Assembly (NCBI GenBank): GCA_045541355.1
Contig: JAZQIW010000112.1
Location: forward strand, 1 to 19,890
Reading direction: 5' to 3'
Origin: UMGS1387 sp045541355
GTDB lineage: Bacteria > Bacillota > Clostridia > Oscillospirales > CAG-382
DNA: 19,890 bases
In this document: piece after piece, positions 1 through 7,734 of the stretch
Layout: every line of letters starts with the position of its first letter
Numbering within the stretch: the stretch's first letter is position 1
Position numbers and translations under genes: made by a program
The notes under the pieces: generated by a model
What the model was told of the DNA's origin: nothing
Seen by the model: the letters and a program-made list of their open reading frames with translations, nothing else
Database searches by the model: none

Positions 1-1
1 C

Positions 2-160
2 AGCACCGCGGCATTTATCAACGGAAAACCGACAGAGCTTAGTGTTCCTGCCTGCATTATAGACGGCAGAACCTTTACTCCGGCGAGGTTTGTTGCTGAA
101 AATCTCGGAGCAAATGTTGACTGGGAGGCTCACACAAAAACAGTCATTATTGAAAAGTAG
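2..160 (+). CDS. Stalk-domain (copper amine oxidase N-like) protein, C-terminal fragment
   Basis: The reading frame is open from the left edge and stops with TAG at 158-160, giving the last 52 residues of a protein whose start lies outside the window. The visible part has the pattern of the 'stalk' or copper-amine-oxidase-N domain: an INGKP turn, then IIDGRTFTPARFVAENLG, then a short strand with W and a final KTVIIEK. Family knowledge: this domain is common as a C-terminal module in secreted or surface proteins of Clostridia and is thought to have a cell-wall or structural role; nothing here suggests amine oxidase activity. A strong palindromic terminator follows directly. The N-terminal domains and signal peptide cannot be seen, so the full function is unknown. 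Confidence 0.75.
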   Translation, partial: STAAFINGKPTELSVPACIIDGRTFTPARFVAENLGANVDWEAHTKTVIIEK

Positions 161-169
161 CATACACAA

Positions 170-199
170 AAAAAGAGCGGTCGTACGACCGCTCTTTTT
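170..199. terminator. Bidirectional palindromic terminator
   Basis: A perfect 20-bp palindrome (175-194, arms GAGCGGTCGT and ACGACCGCTC) is flanked by AAAAA on the left and TTTTT on the right. Transcripts in either direction therefore form a GC-rich hairpin followed by a U tract. It sits 10 bp after the stop of the left-edge stalk-domain gene and 8 bp after the stop of the minus-strand scpA gene, so it probably ends both convergent transcripts. Confidence 0.88.
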
Positions 200-207
200 A
201 AACCATT

Positions 208-1065
208 TTACTGCCGAGAGGAAGGCAGGCTTTTTTCATTCTGTACTTCTGCCCCATCCTTATCTCTTATAAGGGTAATTTTGCAATCCACATAGTCATC
301 CGAAATGCCCTCAACCATAATTCGTCTGCCCTTTATGAGTTCAAGAACCGCAAGGAAGGTTGCCACAATCTCGCTTCTCGATTCTGCCTTTTCAAAAAGT
401 CCCGCAAACGAGCAGTTTCCGCGTCTTACAAGCAGCTTCATAACATGAAGTATTCTTTCATTAACGCTTACGTGTCTTGTGGTCTTTAAAAGGCTCTCGA
501 GCTTTTCGGTATTTGCCTGTGCTTCCATTAGCTCCACCCTTCTCTGATAAATACGAAGGTATGCCTCCTGAAGCAGCTTTATATCATGGGTAAGCTTATA
601 CTCGGTTTTATTGATATTCTTTACTTCCTCCGGCGGCTTTTCATATCTTCCGCTATATGTAAGCTCTCTGTCATGCAATATTTCTGCCGTCTGCTTTGCT
701 CTTTGATATTCAAGAAGCATATCCACAAGCTCTTGTCTTGGGTCTTCCTCTTCTTCCGCCTTTGGAAGCAGCATTCTTGACTTTATTACCATAAGCTGTG
801 AAGCCATAACTATAAACTCGGAAGCTATTTCCATATTGAACAGCTCCATGGTGTGAAGATAATCCATATACTGTTCAAGTATCAGCGCAATGGGAATGTC
901 GTAAATATTGACCTTATTCTTTGTTATAAGTGACAAAAGAAGCTCAAGCGGTCCTTCAAACACCTCAAGCTTAAAGGACAGCGCGCCGTCATCCTTTGCA
1001 TACTGCTCAATGGCAGTCTCGTCGATTTGTTCCTGCCCTTTCGGAAGGGTAATTTCGTTTGACAT
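208..1065 (-). CDS. scpA: Segregation and condensation protein A
   Basis: ScpA is the kleisin subunit of the bacterial SMC condensin. It bridges the SMC heads and binds ScpB, and acts in chromosome compaction and segregation in the cytoplasm. The protein has 285 residues, a little longer than the usual ~250. Residues 31-47 carry the hallmark LEVFEGPLELLLSLI; the middle is charged and helical with an EEEEDPRQELVDMLLEYQRAK segment in overlapping pieces around 105-125; the C-terminal 200-265 part looks like the winged helix that contacts the SMC head (HVMKLLVRRGNCSFAGLFE). GAGG lies about 6 bases before the ATG. It is the last gene of the operon, 19 bp after the M50 protease gene. scpB normally follows scpA in Firmicutes but is absent here, because the operon ends at the terminator at 170-199. 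Confidence 0.93.
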   Translation of the reverse strand: MSNEITLPKGQEQIDETAIEQYAKDDGALSFKLEVFEGPLELLLSLITKNKVNIYDIPIALILEQYMDYLHTMELFNMEIASEFIVMASQLMVIKSRMLLPKAEEEEDPRQELVDMLLEYQRAKQTAEILHDRELTYSGRYEKPPEEVKNINKTEYKLTHDIKLLQEAYLRIYQRRVELMEAQANTEKLESLLKTTRHVSVNERILHVMKLLVRRGNCSFAGLFEKAESRSEIVATFLAVLELIKGRRIMVEGISDDYVDCKITLIRDKDGAEVQNEKSLPSSRQ

Positions 1066-1084
1066 TTTTTACCTCAGTTATGTT

Positions 1085-1786
1085 TTATAGAAAAGTAAAG
1101 GGAATAAGTCTTACCAGCATATCAAGCACATACAGCAGCTTATTTCCGAGGAAAATAATTATTCCGTCAAGCTTTCCGAGCCACAAAAGTGCAAGCAGTC
1201 CAAGCATTATATACTGTTCATATCTCGCAAGGGCATCTGAAATTCTTGCAGGCAACGCCACCGACAGTATTCTCGAGCCGTCAAGGGGCGGAATAGGTAT
1301 AAGGTTAAACACGGCAAGGGTTACATTACTTGTGATAAAGGAAGAAATAAATATCTGCCACATCATGAAAAAGGTTGATGAAAAGGCGGCACTTGACACA
1401 GAGCCCGTCAAAACAAGCACCTGCAAAACACCGTAATTCAAAATCAGTCCCAAAAGTGCAAGAAACACATTTGAAAGCGGTCCTGCCAGCGAAACAATGA
1501 GAAGGCCTCGTCTGTAATTCTTGAAATTTCTCGGGTTTATGGGAACAGGTCTTGCAAAGCCAAATCCGAAAACGAGCATCATAAGAGTACCAATCGGATC
1601 AAGATGCTTTAAAGGGTTAAGCGTAAGTCTTCCGTGCCAGCTTGCCGTATTGTCGCCGCACTTATATGCCGCATATCCGTGGCAATATTCATGTACGGTT
1701 AGTGAAATGAGAATAACGGGCAGAAACAAAAGAAGGGATATGACCGCTTCCTTTGAAAAGCCGCTTCTAAACAAATCAATAAGCAT
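1085..1786 (-). CDS. Site-2-protease-type membrane metalloprotease (M50 family)
   Basis: A 233-residue integral membrane protein of the zinc-dependent intramembrane protease family M50 (short bacterial type, no PDZ domain). The zinc-binding HEYCH (HExxH) is at residues 32-36 in the first hydrophobic segment; the third ligand motif, NLIPIPPLDG, is at 161-170. Further hydrophobic segments lie near 12-32, 64-80, 95-120, 138-165 and 195-215. Its substrate cannot be deduced. In Firmicutes a short M50 gene very often precedes scpA, as here. An AAAGGAG site about 7 bases before the ATG supports the start. There is no N-terminal signal peptide other than the first membrane segment. Confidence 0.88.
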   Translation of the reverse strand: MLIDLFRSGFSKEAVISLLLFLPVILISLTVHEYCHGYAAYKCGDNTASWHGRLTLNPLKHLDPIGTLMMLVFGFGFARPVPINPRNFKNYRRGLLIVSLAGPLSNVFLALLGLILNYGVLQVLVLTGSVSSAAFSSTFFMMWQIFISSFITSNVTLAVFNLIPIPPLDGSRILSVALPARISDALARYEQYIMLGLLALLWLGKLDGIIIFLGNKLLYVLDMLVRLIPFTFL

Positions 1787-1832
1787 TAAAAATCTCCTTT
1801 TTGTGCGCTAAGCGAATACACTTGATTCACAA

Positions 1833-2330
1833 TCATTCGGTAAAAAGCTTCAGAAAGCCCTCTCCTTCAAGACCATTGAAATTCTGCTGTCTTAAAACCT
1901 CGTATACGGCAATTGCAACGGAATTTGAAAGATTAAGGCTCCTTATGTTTTCGAGCATGGGAATACGGACACATCTGTCAAGATTGGCTTTGAGTATTTT
2001 TTCGGGTATTCCCGCCGATTCCTTGCCGAAAACAAGATATGTATTGTCGGGGTACTCCACCTCGGTATAGCATCTGGGTGCTTTGGTGGAAAGATAATAA
2101 AAATTACCGCCCTCGTTTTTTTCGTAAAATTCCTCTATGTTTTTATAGTAATGCACATCAAGATACTGCCAGTAATCAAGACCTGCACGCTTGAGCTTTG
2201 CATCGGTTATCTCAAAGCCGAAGGGCTCTATCATATGAAGGGATATTCCCGTTGCGGCGCAGGTTCGCGATATATTTCCCGTATTCTGTGGAATTTCGGG
2301 CTCTAAAAGCACAACATTCAGCTTTGCCAT
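1833..2330 (-). CDS. trmL: tRNA (cytidine/uridine-34-2'-O)-methyltransferase, TrmL type
   Basis: A SPOUT-class methyltransferase expected to add a 2'-O-methyl group to the wobble nucleotide of certain tRNA-Leu species using S-adenosylmethionine. With the start at 2330 it has 165 residues, typical for the TrmL/YibK group that consists of the catalytic domain only. Visible motifs are LLEPEIPQNTGNISRTC at the N-terminus, FGKESAGIP at 101-109 and the knot motif IRSLNLSNSVAIAVYEVLRQ at 129-148, which forms the cofactor pocket. The frame stays open nine codons further upstream to a TTG at 2357, but family alignment favours the ATG of MAKLNVVLLEP. That start lies 1 bp after the stop of the LUD gene, so the two are probably translationally coupled. 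The exact target nucleotide is family inference. Confidence 0.9.
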   Translation of the reverse strand: MAKLNVVLLEPEIPQNTGNISRTCAATGISLHMIEPFGFEITDAKLKRAGLDYWQYLDVHYYKNIEEFYEKNEGGNFYYLSTKAPRCYTEVEYPDNTYLVFGKESAGIPEKILKANLDRCVRIPMLENIRSLNLSNSVAIAVYEVLRQQNFNGLEGEGFLKLFTE

Positions 2331-2331
2331 A

Positions 2332-2973
2332 TCAATAACCGAGTTCCTCTCCCACAAGAATTACCTTTATTCTGTTCTGTACTCTCTGTCTGCCCGTTAT
2401 GACGGTTGTTGCACAGATTCTTTTGGGCGAGGCACAGTCCATACAATGACCTGTTTTTGTGCAGGGTGTTTCACAGCCGAGACGTGCGGCATTTGAGGGT
2501 GCTGCAATCTCACGGACTCTTGACTTTGCTTCTTCAAGGTCCTTTACTATCTTATTATACCCTGCAACAACAATTACGCTTTTAGGTCCCCAGACAAGTG
2601 CCGCAACTCTATTGCCGTTTCCGTCAACATTATAAAGCTCTCCGTTCTCGGTGATTGCATTGGAGCTGCACAGATACACATCCGAGGTGAATGATCTCTC
2701 ATATATTCTCTGAATATCTGCGCCCTCAAGTCCCTTTTCATATCTGTCAAGGAAATTGTATCTTCCGCACCTCAGCATATCCACAACACCCACCTCAAAC
2801 AGTGTCATTGAGCCGCCGACAGCAACAGTATCGCCATCATTGATAAGCGATGCCACAACATCAAGTGCCTCTTCGCTGCTGTCAACACATTCACAGTACA
2901 TATTATTACTGCGAAGGGCTTCTGCGGTACGTTCCATTTTGAGTCTGATTATATCGTACTTATTCTTATCCAT
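2332..2973 (-). CDS. LUD domain protein (DUF162 family)
   Basis: A 213-residue protein made of one LUD domain, the fold of lactate-utilisation proteins LutB/LutC and of 5-formyltetrahydrofolate cyclo-ligase relatives. Seen in sequence: GGSMTL at 53-58, SSNAITENGELYNVDGNGNR near 103-122, ALVWGPKSVIVVAGYNKIV near 125-143, and a Cys-rich tail (Cys 167, 171, 177, 180 and 187 in the CETPCTKTGHCMDC region) that may bind a metal or Fe-S cluster. This stand-alone type is frequent in anaerobic Clostridia and its substrate is not established; the absence of lutA/lutB partners argues against a dedicated lactate role. The start is 15 bp downstream of the SLOG gene stop, inside one operon. Confidence 0.85.
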   Translation of the reverse strand: MDKNKYDIIRLKMERTAEALRSNNMYCECVDSSEEALDVVASLINDGDTVAVGGSMTLFEVGVVDMLRCGRYNFLDRYEKGLEGADIQRIYERSFTSDVYLCSSNAITENGELYNVDGNGNRVAALVWGPKSVIVVAGYNKIVKDLEEAKSRVREIAAPSNAARLGCETPCTKTGHCMDCASPKRICATTVITGRQRVQNRIKVILVGEELGY

Positions 2974-2988
2974 GATTATGCCTCCGTT

Positions 2989-3582
2989 TTAATTTTCATC
3001 TGCAAGATTTATCACAAGCACATCGTGCAGCTTTGCATAATTGACAGTATATGCCGTTCCTCCGTTATCGCTGTTCATGTAGCATACGCAATAATGGGAT
3101 TTATCCACAAGCACCCTGTTGCGAAGAAGCAGTGCCTTTACCGCCTCCTCCTTATTCTTTGGATTTGGTGAATGAACATTCACCTCATCTGCCGAGTCTT
3201 TCAGAAAATTATATATTTTCTTATCCTTCTCGCTCCATTTTGCCGTCTGGCTCTCATACGGAAGCTCAAGCACCAGACGCAAATCTCCCCGTTCTCTCAC
3301 AACATCCAGCACAACCGTCGCCGCAAGGGTATCAAATCCAAGTGCGCCGCCGCAGTGAAATTCCTTTACACCGCAGGACACAAGGTAATGAATTGTGCTT
3401 TTTAAAGAAGATACCGTTCTTTCCCTTTCATCAGCGCTGAGAATTCTATGTCCCGTAAAGGAGCAGGAAGTGCGTTTATTGTCATATTCGATGTAAGGCT
3501 CTGCCGATATTGCCGACAAATCAAATTCTATATCCGAGTCATTTACATCAAGAAAATCATTATAATTCTCAAGATTATCCAT
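2989..3582 (-). CDS. SLOG-family nucleotide-binding protein (DUF1273/YpsA-like)
   Basis: From the ATG at 3582 the product has 197 residues. The first ~35 are acidic and probably disordered; the rest is a Rossmann-like SLOG domain related to YpsA and DprA/LOG proteins. Key features are CSFTGHR (40-46), FHCGGALGFDTLAA (76-88), LELPYESQ and the late LLLRNRVLVDKS and DNGGTAYTV segments that line the putative nucleotide pocket. The biochemical role of this family is unknown; relatives sense or process nucleotide derivatives. A GTG four codons upstream (3594) is an alternative start, but GGTGAAG before the ATG is the better ribosome site. It is probably the first gene of the operon ending with scpA; I see no convincing promoter in 3583-3680. 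Confidence 0.8.
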   Translation of the reverse strand: MDNLENYNDFLDVNDSDIEFDLSAISAEPYIEYDNKRTSCSFTGHRILSADERERTVSSLKSTIHYLVSCGVKEFHCGGALGFDTLAATVVLDVVRERGDLRLVLELPYESQTAKWSEKDKKIYNFLKDSADEVNVHSPNPKNKEEAVKALLLRNRVLVDKSHYCVCYMNSDNGGTAYTVNYAKLHDVLVINLADEN

Positions 3583-3684
3583 CGGCTTCACCACGCTTTA
3601 AACCATATTTACTATATTTTAAACCTTTTATATGACGAGAGTATGAAAATTAAAATAAATTTTGCAAAGACAAAAACACAAAAC

Positions 3685-3709
3685 AATCCCCGTGAAAACC
3701 ACGGGGATT
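3685..3709 (-). terminator. Terminator of the EF-G-like gene
   Basis: A 10-bp perfect stem (AATCCCCGTG at 3685-3694 with CACGGGGATT at 3700-3709) closes a 5-base loop. On the minus strand it is followed by a T-rich run (GTTTTGTGTTTTTG). It lies about 48 bp after the stop at 3757 and separates this gene from the SLOG operon. Confidence 0.8.
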
Positions 3710-3756
3710 TCAAACATCAATTGTTTTTCAAGTTTTTGTTTTACACAGGTCTGTGA

Positions 3757-5823
3757 TTAGCCTGCAAAGCCGTTCTTCTTTGCCTCGTCAATAATCTTCT
3801 GAGCATTGGGGCCGGGAACCTCTTCATATCTTGCAAGCTCCATGTCAAAGCTGCCTCTGCCCTGTGTCATGGCTCTGAGGTTGATTACGTAGTTGGAAAG
3901 CTCGGAAAGAGGAACTTCCGCATCAATTACCGTGTAGCCGTTTCTGTCTTCAACGGGATTCATACCGAGAACTCTTCCGCGTCTCTTATTAAGGTCGCCC
4001 ATAACGTCGCCCACAAGGCTTTCGGGAACTGTTACCTTAAGGGAGTTTACGGGTTCAAGAATAACGGGCGCTGCCTTGGGAAGACCTTCCTTGAAAGCAA
4101 GAATTGCTGCAAGCTTGAAGGAGATTTCGTTGGAGTCAACGTCATGGTAAGAACCGTCATAGAGGTCAGCCGCAAGGTTTACTACGGGATAGCCTGCAAG
4201 AACACCTGTGTTCATCGCTTCAAGCAAGCCCTTTTCTACTGCGGGATAGAAGCCCTTGGGAACTGCACCGCCGACAACCGACTGAGTAAAGGTGAGGCCT
4301 TCTTCGTAGCCGTGGCTGAATGTAATCTTTACGTGACCGTACTGACCGGAGCCGCCCGACTGCTTCTTATGCTTACCTTCAACCTGAACGCTCTTCTTGA
4401 TTGTTTCGCGGTATGCAATCTTTGCATCCTTGAGCTCAACATTAGCGCCGTATCTTGCCTTAAGCTTGGAAACAATTACATCAAGGTGAATATCGCCGAG
4501 ACCGGAAATTGTAAGCTGCTTTGTTTCCGGGTCATTTTCATAAAGCATTGTTCTGTCTTCTTCAAGAAGTCTTGCAATACCCTGGCTTATCTTATCTTCA
4601 TCACCCTTATCCTTGGGAAGAATTGCTTTCTTCATGTAGGGCTTGGGATAGGAAATAGCCTCATAGTCAAAGTTTCCGCCAAGAGTATCATTGGTGTTTG
4701 TATCGGCAAGCTTTGCCGTCATACCGATATCACCGCAGGAGAGCTCATCAACCTCTGTCTGCTTCTTACCCTTGATAACGTATATATGCGAGAACTTTTC
4801 AGGCTTGCCTGTTCTGCGGTTTGTAAGGGTTGTATCCTTCTTGAGAGTACCGTTCATAACCTTGAAGTAAGACATCTTACCTACAAAGGGATCGGCTACC
4901 GTCTTGAATACAAATACCGATGCATCACCTATTTCAAGAGGCTTTACTGCGTTGCCCTCTACATCTCTCTCGCCAAGTCTGTCAAGAGGATTGGGGAAGG
5001 AGGAAGCAACTATATCAAGGAAGGATGCAATACCTGTTGCCTTTGCCGCAGAACCTACGAATACGGGGGAAATTGCACCTGAAATAATACCTGCGTTAAG
5101 AGCAGTCTGCATTTCTTCAAGTGTAAATTCTTCGCCTTCAAAGAACTTTTCAAGCATTTCATCACTTGTGGAAGCAACCGATTCAACAAGTCTTTCACGG
5201 AAGTGAGCTATCTTGTCAACGCTTTCTTCGGGAACGGGAATCTCTTCTGTCTTTCCGTCGCCGAGATACTGGAAGCCCTTCATTGTTACAAGGTCAACAT
5301 AGCCCTTGAGCTGTCTGTCGATAATGATAGGCACTTCGATGGGACATACGGAGTTTCCGAACTTGATACGCATAGCCTCGATAGCCTTACCGAAGTTTGC
5401 GTTTTCATCGTCCATCTTATTGATAAAGAATGCCTTGGGAACTCTTGCGCGTGTTGCATATTCCCATGCAAGCTCACTGCCCACGTCAACGCCGCTCTTT
5501 GCGTCCATTACTATAAGTGCCGTTCCCGCAACTCTGAGACCCTGAGCAACCTCGCCCGAAAAGTCCTGATAGCCGGGGGTGTCGATAAGGTTTATCTTAA
5601 CGCCCTTCCATATAAGGGGAGCAACAGCGGTTGATAATGAGAATTTTCTCTTTATTTCTTCTGCGTCAAAGTCGCATACTGTATTTCCATCGTCTGTTTT
5701 TCCAAGACGGTCTGTTTCTTTTGCAAGGTAAAGCATTGCTTCTGCAAGCGAGGTCTTTCCGTTACCTCCGTGTCCCAGGAGACACACATTTCTGATGTTT
5801 TTGGTTTCAATTAAATTGCCCAT
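3757..5823 (-). CDS. Elongation factor G-like GTPase (EF-G-2 type)
   Basis: A 688-residue translational GTPase with the complete EF-G layout: G domain (1-~280), domain II, domain III, domain IV (YGHVKITFSHG, GFYPAVEKGLLEA) and domain V (EPVNSLKVTVPE, GRVLGMNPVE). The G domain departs from canonical EF-G. The P-loop is GHGGNGKTS (17-25) rather than GHIDAGKTT; the switch I EERGITI segment is replaced by IKRKFSLSTAVAP; switch II is DTPGYQDF with Tyr85 where catalytic His is normal. NKMD (135-138) and GSA are intact. This matches my recollection of the EF-G-2 paralogues, e.g. in Thermus, rather than the main FusA. It stands alone, not in the str operon, with its own promoter and terminator. A ribosome role is probable but the exact function is unknown; the organism should also have a normal fusA elsewhere. 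Confidence 0.9.
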   Translation of the reverse strand: MGNLIETKNIRNVCLLGHGGNGKTSLAEAMLYLAKETDRLGKTDDGNTVCDFDAEEIKRKFSLSTAVAPLIWKGVKINLIDTPGYQDFSGEVAQGLRVAGTALIVMDAKSGVDVGSELAWEYATRARVPKAFFINKMDDENANFGKAIEAMRIKFGNSVCPIEVPIIIDRQLKGYVDLVTMKGFQYLGDGKTEEIPVPEESVDKIAHFRERLVESVASTSDEMLEKFFEGEEFTLEEMQTALNAGIISGAISPVFVGSAAKATGIASFLDIVASSFPNPLDRLGERDVEGNAVKPLEIGDASVFVFKTVADPFVGKMSYFKVMNGTLKKDTTLTNRRTGKPEKFSHIYVIKGKKQTEVDELSCGDIGMTAKLADTNTNDTLGGNFDYEAISYPKPYMKKAILPKDKGDEDKISQGIARLLEEDRTMLYENDPETKQLTISGLGDIHLDVIVSKLKARYGANVELKDAKIAYRETIKKSVQVEGKHKKQSGGSGQYGHVKITFSHGYEEGLTFTQSVVGGAVPKGFYPAVEKGLLEAMNTGVLAGYPVVNLAADLYDGSYHDVDSNEISFKLAAILAFKEGLPKAAPVILEPVNSLKVTVPESLVGDVMGDLNKRRGRVLGMNPVEDRNGYTVIDAEVPLSELSNYVINLRAMTQGRGSFDMELARYEEVPGPNAQKIIDEAKKNGFAG

Positions 5824-5938
5824 TACCTTTTAGCTCCTTTCACAGCTTTGTAAGGAAGCGTAATCTTTATTCTTTGGGGTACGCTCTTTCATTGTCTTTT
5901 GTGTAATTTGTTTATTTGAAAGCTTTGTCCTTGTATAT

Positions 5939-5967
5939 ATTATATAACAAGCTCGGTTTGTTTTCAA
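5939..5967 (-). promoter_or_regulatory. Sigma-A type promoter of the EF-G-like gene
   Basis: On the minus strand TTGAAA (5962-5967) is separated by exactly 17 bases from TATAAT (5939-5944). Transcription would start near 5932, leaving a leader of about 108 bases before the ATG at 5823. AAAGGAG lies about 10 bases before that ATG. The leader contains a weak 6-bp inverted repeat (AGCGTA at 5857-5862, TACGCT at 5880-5885), with no recognised riboswitch. Confidence 0.75.
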
Positions 5968-6042
5968 TGCACAGTTTTGATAGATATTTACCGTTTTCTT
6001 TGTGCATATTGCCTATTTTTCGGGCTTACAAAAAAAACAAAA

Positions 6043-6066
6043 AAAGAGATGCCGAAGCATCTCTTT
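6043..6066 (-). terminator. UUCG-loop terminator of the tspO-sfsA-yitT region
   Basis: A 10-bp perfect stem (AAAGAGATGC with GCATCTCTTT) closes a four-base loop. Read on the minus strand the loop is TTCG closed by C-G, the very stable tetraloop class, and it is followed by TTTTTTTGTTTTTTTTG. This is a textbook intrinsic terminator 10 bp downstream of the yitT stop. Confidence 0.9.
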
Positions 6067-6076
6067 AAAAACCTTT

Positions 6077-6931
6077 TTATCTATACACATGAAAGCCGTT
6101 TCCGACAATCTGCGACGACTCGGAAAATATGATGAACGCACCCTCGTCTATTTCGAGGATTTTGCGTTGAAATGCGGGAAGCTCATTATCCTTGAGTGCA
6201 CATACGAGCATCTTTGTTTCGCTGTTTGTATATGCACCGACTGCATTTACAATTGTACAGCCTCTCGGCGCGGTTGTTACAAGCTTTTTCGCCACATCCT
6301 CACCCTTTTTTGTAACAATAAAGGCAAGCTTTGAGACATTAAGCTTTCTTATAACAGCATCAATAACATAGGTGGAAATAGCAAGTGTAACAACACCGTA
6401 GAGCGTAAGTTCAACATCGCGGAAAAACACAAAAGACAAGGCAATTACAGTTCCGTCTACAAACATAATAAGCGTACCTATGGGAAAATGCGGAAAAAGG
6501 TGCTGTATAAGTCTGCCGAGAATATCCGTTCCGCCCGATGAGCCGCCTGCGGCAAGGGCGAGTCCTATGCCGACACCGTAAAACACACCGCCGAAAACAG
6601 ATGCAAGGGCAACATTTGTGGTAATGGGAGGAAAATATGAAAACACCTGTACAAGAACAGATAAAAGCGAAACCCCCGCAAGCGTTGCGGCAACAAAGTT
6701 CTTTCCGAGAATCTTAATGCCTATGGCAAGCAGTACAATATTTATAACCGCCGTCGAAAGACCGGGCTCGATTTTTGCAATATGAAACAGGATTGTGGAT
6801 ATACCCGACACACCGCCGCCGACAATTTTATTCGGCAATGTAAACTGACTTATGGCAAAAGCCGTAAGTGCAATCCCCACAACAAACATCAGTATGCTTT
6901 TAATATATTCCCTCTTTATTTTATCCTTCAT
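6077..6931 (-). CDS. YitT family membrane protein
   Basis: A 284-residue membrane protein of the YitT/YpjC family (DUF161 plus C-terminal DUF2179). About five or six hydrophobic segments occupy residues 12-195, including the conserved glycine-rich NKIVGGGVSGIS (34-45) and AAGGSSGGTDILGRLI (127-142). The soluble C-terminal domain (~200-284) includes LAFIVTKKGEDVAKKL and RGCTIVNAVGAYT and ends in a strand-rich DUF2179 region. Transport function is suspected for the family but no substrate is established. GAGGTG lies 7 bases before the ATG, and only 12 bp separate it from sfsA upstream, so the two are co-transcribed. The UUCG-loop terminator follows immediately. Confidence 0.87.
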   Translation of the reverse strand: MKDKIKREYIKSILMFVVGIALTAFAISQFTLPNKIVGGGVSGISTILFHIAKIEPGLSTAVINIVLLAIGIKILGKNFVAATLAGVSLLSVLVQVFSYFPPITTNVALASVFGGVFYGVGIGLALAAGGSSGGTDILGRLIQHLFPHFPIGTLIMFVDGTVIALSFVFFRDVELTLYGVVTLAISTYVIDAVIRKLNVSKLAFIVTKKGEDVAKKLVTTAPRGCTIVNAVGAYTNSETKMLVCALKDNELPAFQRKILEIDEGAFIIFSESSQIVGNGFHVYR

Positions 6932-6943
6932 TTTTTACACCTC

Positions 6944-7624
6944 TTAAAGCTTGATTGAGATTCCTTGAGATATTTCAATGGTGTCCGGGGTGACATTACA
7001 GTCAACGCACACAATCTCGACTCCCGTTTCCCTGCACTCGCAAAGTGCTTTTGCAAACTCCTCATGTGTCTTTCTGTTGGGAGAAAAGGTATGCACGCCC
7101 TTCATCTGAACAACAAACACGACGTATGCATCATACCCCTCACGCTTACATTCGCAAAGCTCCCTCAAGTGCTTTACTCCTCTCTCGGTAGGTGCATCGG
7201 GAAAAAGAGCCGTACCGTCTCTTTCAAGGGTTACTCCCTTGACCTCGACAAATATTTTCTTTTCGGGTATCTCAATATAGCAGTCAAATCTTGAGTTTTT
7301 ATATCTGCTTTCGGGCTTTAAAAGAGTTATACCCTCTAAAAAGCCGCCCTTCTCTGCCCATTCACAGAAGACCTTATTCGGTGCCTGACTGTCAATATTT
7401 ATGCACCTGTCAGCCTTCATTACCGAAACAAGGCTGTATGCCGTTTTTCTTTGAGGGTTATCGTGCTTTTCAAGAAAAACGCGTCTGCCCTCGGTAAGAA
7501 GCTCTGACAGTCTCCCCGTATTCTTCACATGACAAAGCTCCGGAACACCCGAAACCATTACCGTTGCCGTAAACCTGTTATGTCTTTTTACAAAAATGCC
7601 CTCTACAATGTTTTTATATTTCAT
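6944..7624 (-). CDS. sfsA: SfsA, sugar fermentation stimulation protein homologue
   Basis: With the ATG at 7624 the product has 226 residues, the usual SfsA size. The N-terminal OB-like part has EGIFVKRHNRFTATV and CHVKNTGRLSELL (31-43); the C-terminal part has a PD-(D/E)xK nuclease-like core, SRFDCYIE (111-118) with FVEVKGVTL (125-133), then LFPDAPTERGVKHL. Known: E. coli SfsA was described as a DNA-binding protein affecting maltose metabolism, and the family resembles nucleases; the true activity is unresolved. The frame extends 21 codons upstream to 7687, but those residues are basic, not family-like, and have no ribosome site, whereas CAGGG lies before 7624. It sits just upstream of yitT in the same transcript. 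Confidence 0.9.
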   Translation of the reverse strand: MKYKNIVEGIFVKRHNRFTATVMVSGVPELCHVKNTGRLSELLTEGRRVFLEKHDNPQRKTAYSLVSVMKADRCINIDSQAPNKVFCEWAEKGGFLEGITLLKPESRYKNSRFDCYIEIPEKKIFVEVKGVTLERDGTALFPDAPTERGVKHLRELCECKREGYDAYVVFVVQMKGVHTFSPNRKTHEEFAKALCECRETGVEIVCVDCNVTPDTIEISQGISIKL

Positions 7625-7702
7625 AATGCCCTGCTTGATGTATTCCTTTTTTGTTTTCAGCAGCCGTTTTGCCCTACGGCTTACCATTGCTTTATCATCA
7701 TA

Positions 7703-7731
7703 AGTTTAACACTTACTTTCAAAAAAATCAA
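7703..7731 (-). promoter_or_regulatory. Weak candidate promoter upstream of sfsA
   Basis: On the minus strand TTGATT (7726-7731) is followed after 17 bases by TAAACT (7703-7708). The -10 match is imperfect and the -35 overlaps the tspO stop codon region near 7735. If real, sfsA-yitT can be transcribed independently of tspO, and the start near 7696 also favours the downstream sfsA start codon. Confidence 0.3.
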
Positions 7732-7734
7732 CAC

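Noticed and set aside
125..131. EETVVID in the stalk-domain membrane protein (residues 125-131 of the 8297-9424 product) as another kinase target
   Set aside because: It follows the only membrane segment, so with a cytoplasmic zinc ribbon it would be outside the cell and out of reach of the kinase; kept only as a note in that gene's entry. The positions given here are residue numbers, not bases.
4144..5082. Long plus-strand open frame (312 residues) antisense to the EF-G-like gene
   Set aside because: It lies fully inside a gene with complete family motifs, is Cys-rich with no recognisable domain, and has no ribosome site; it is a codon-usage shadow.
5824..5932. Possible riboswitch or attenuator in the leader of the EF-G-like gene
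   Set aside because: Only a weak 6-bp inverted repeat is visible; no known riboswitch core and no terminator hairpin.
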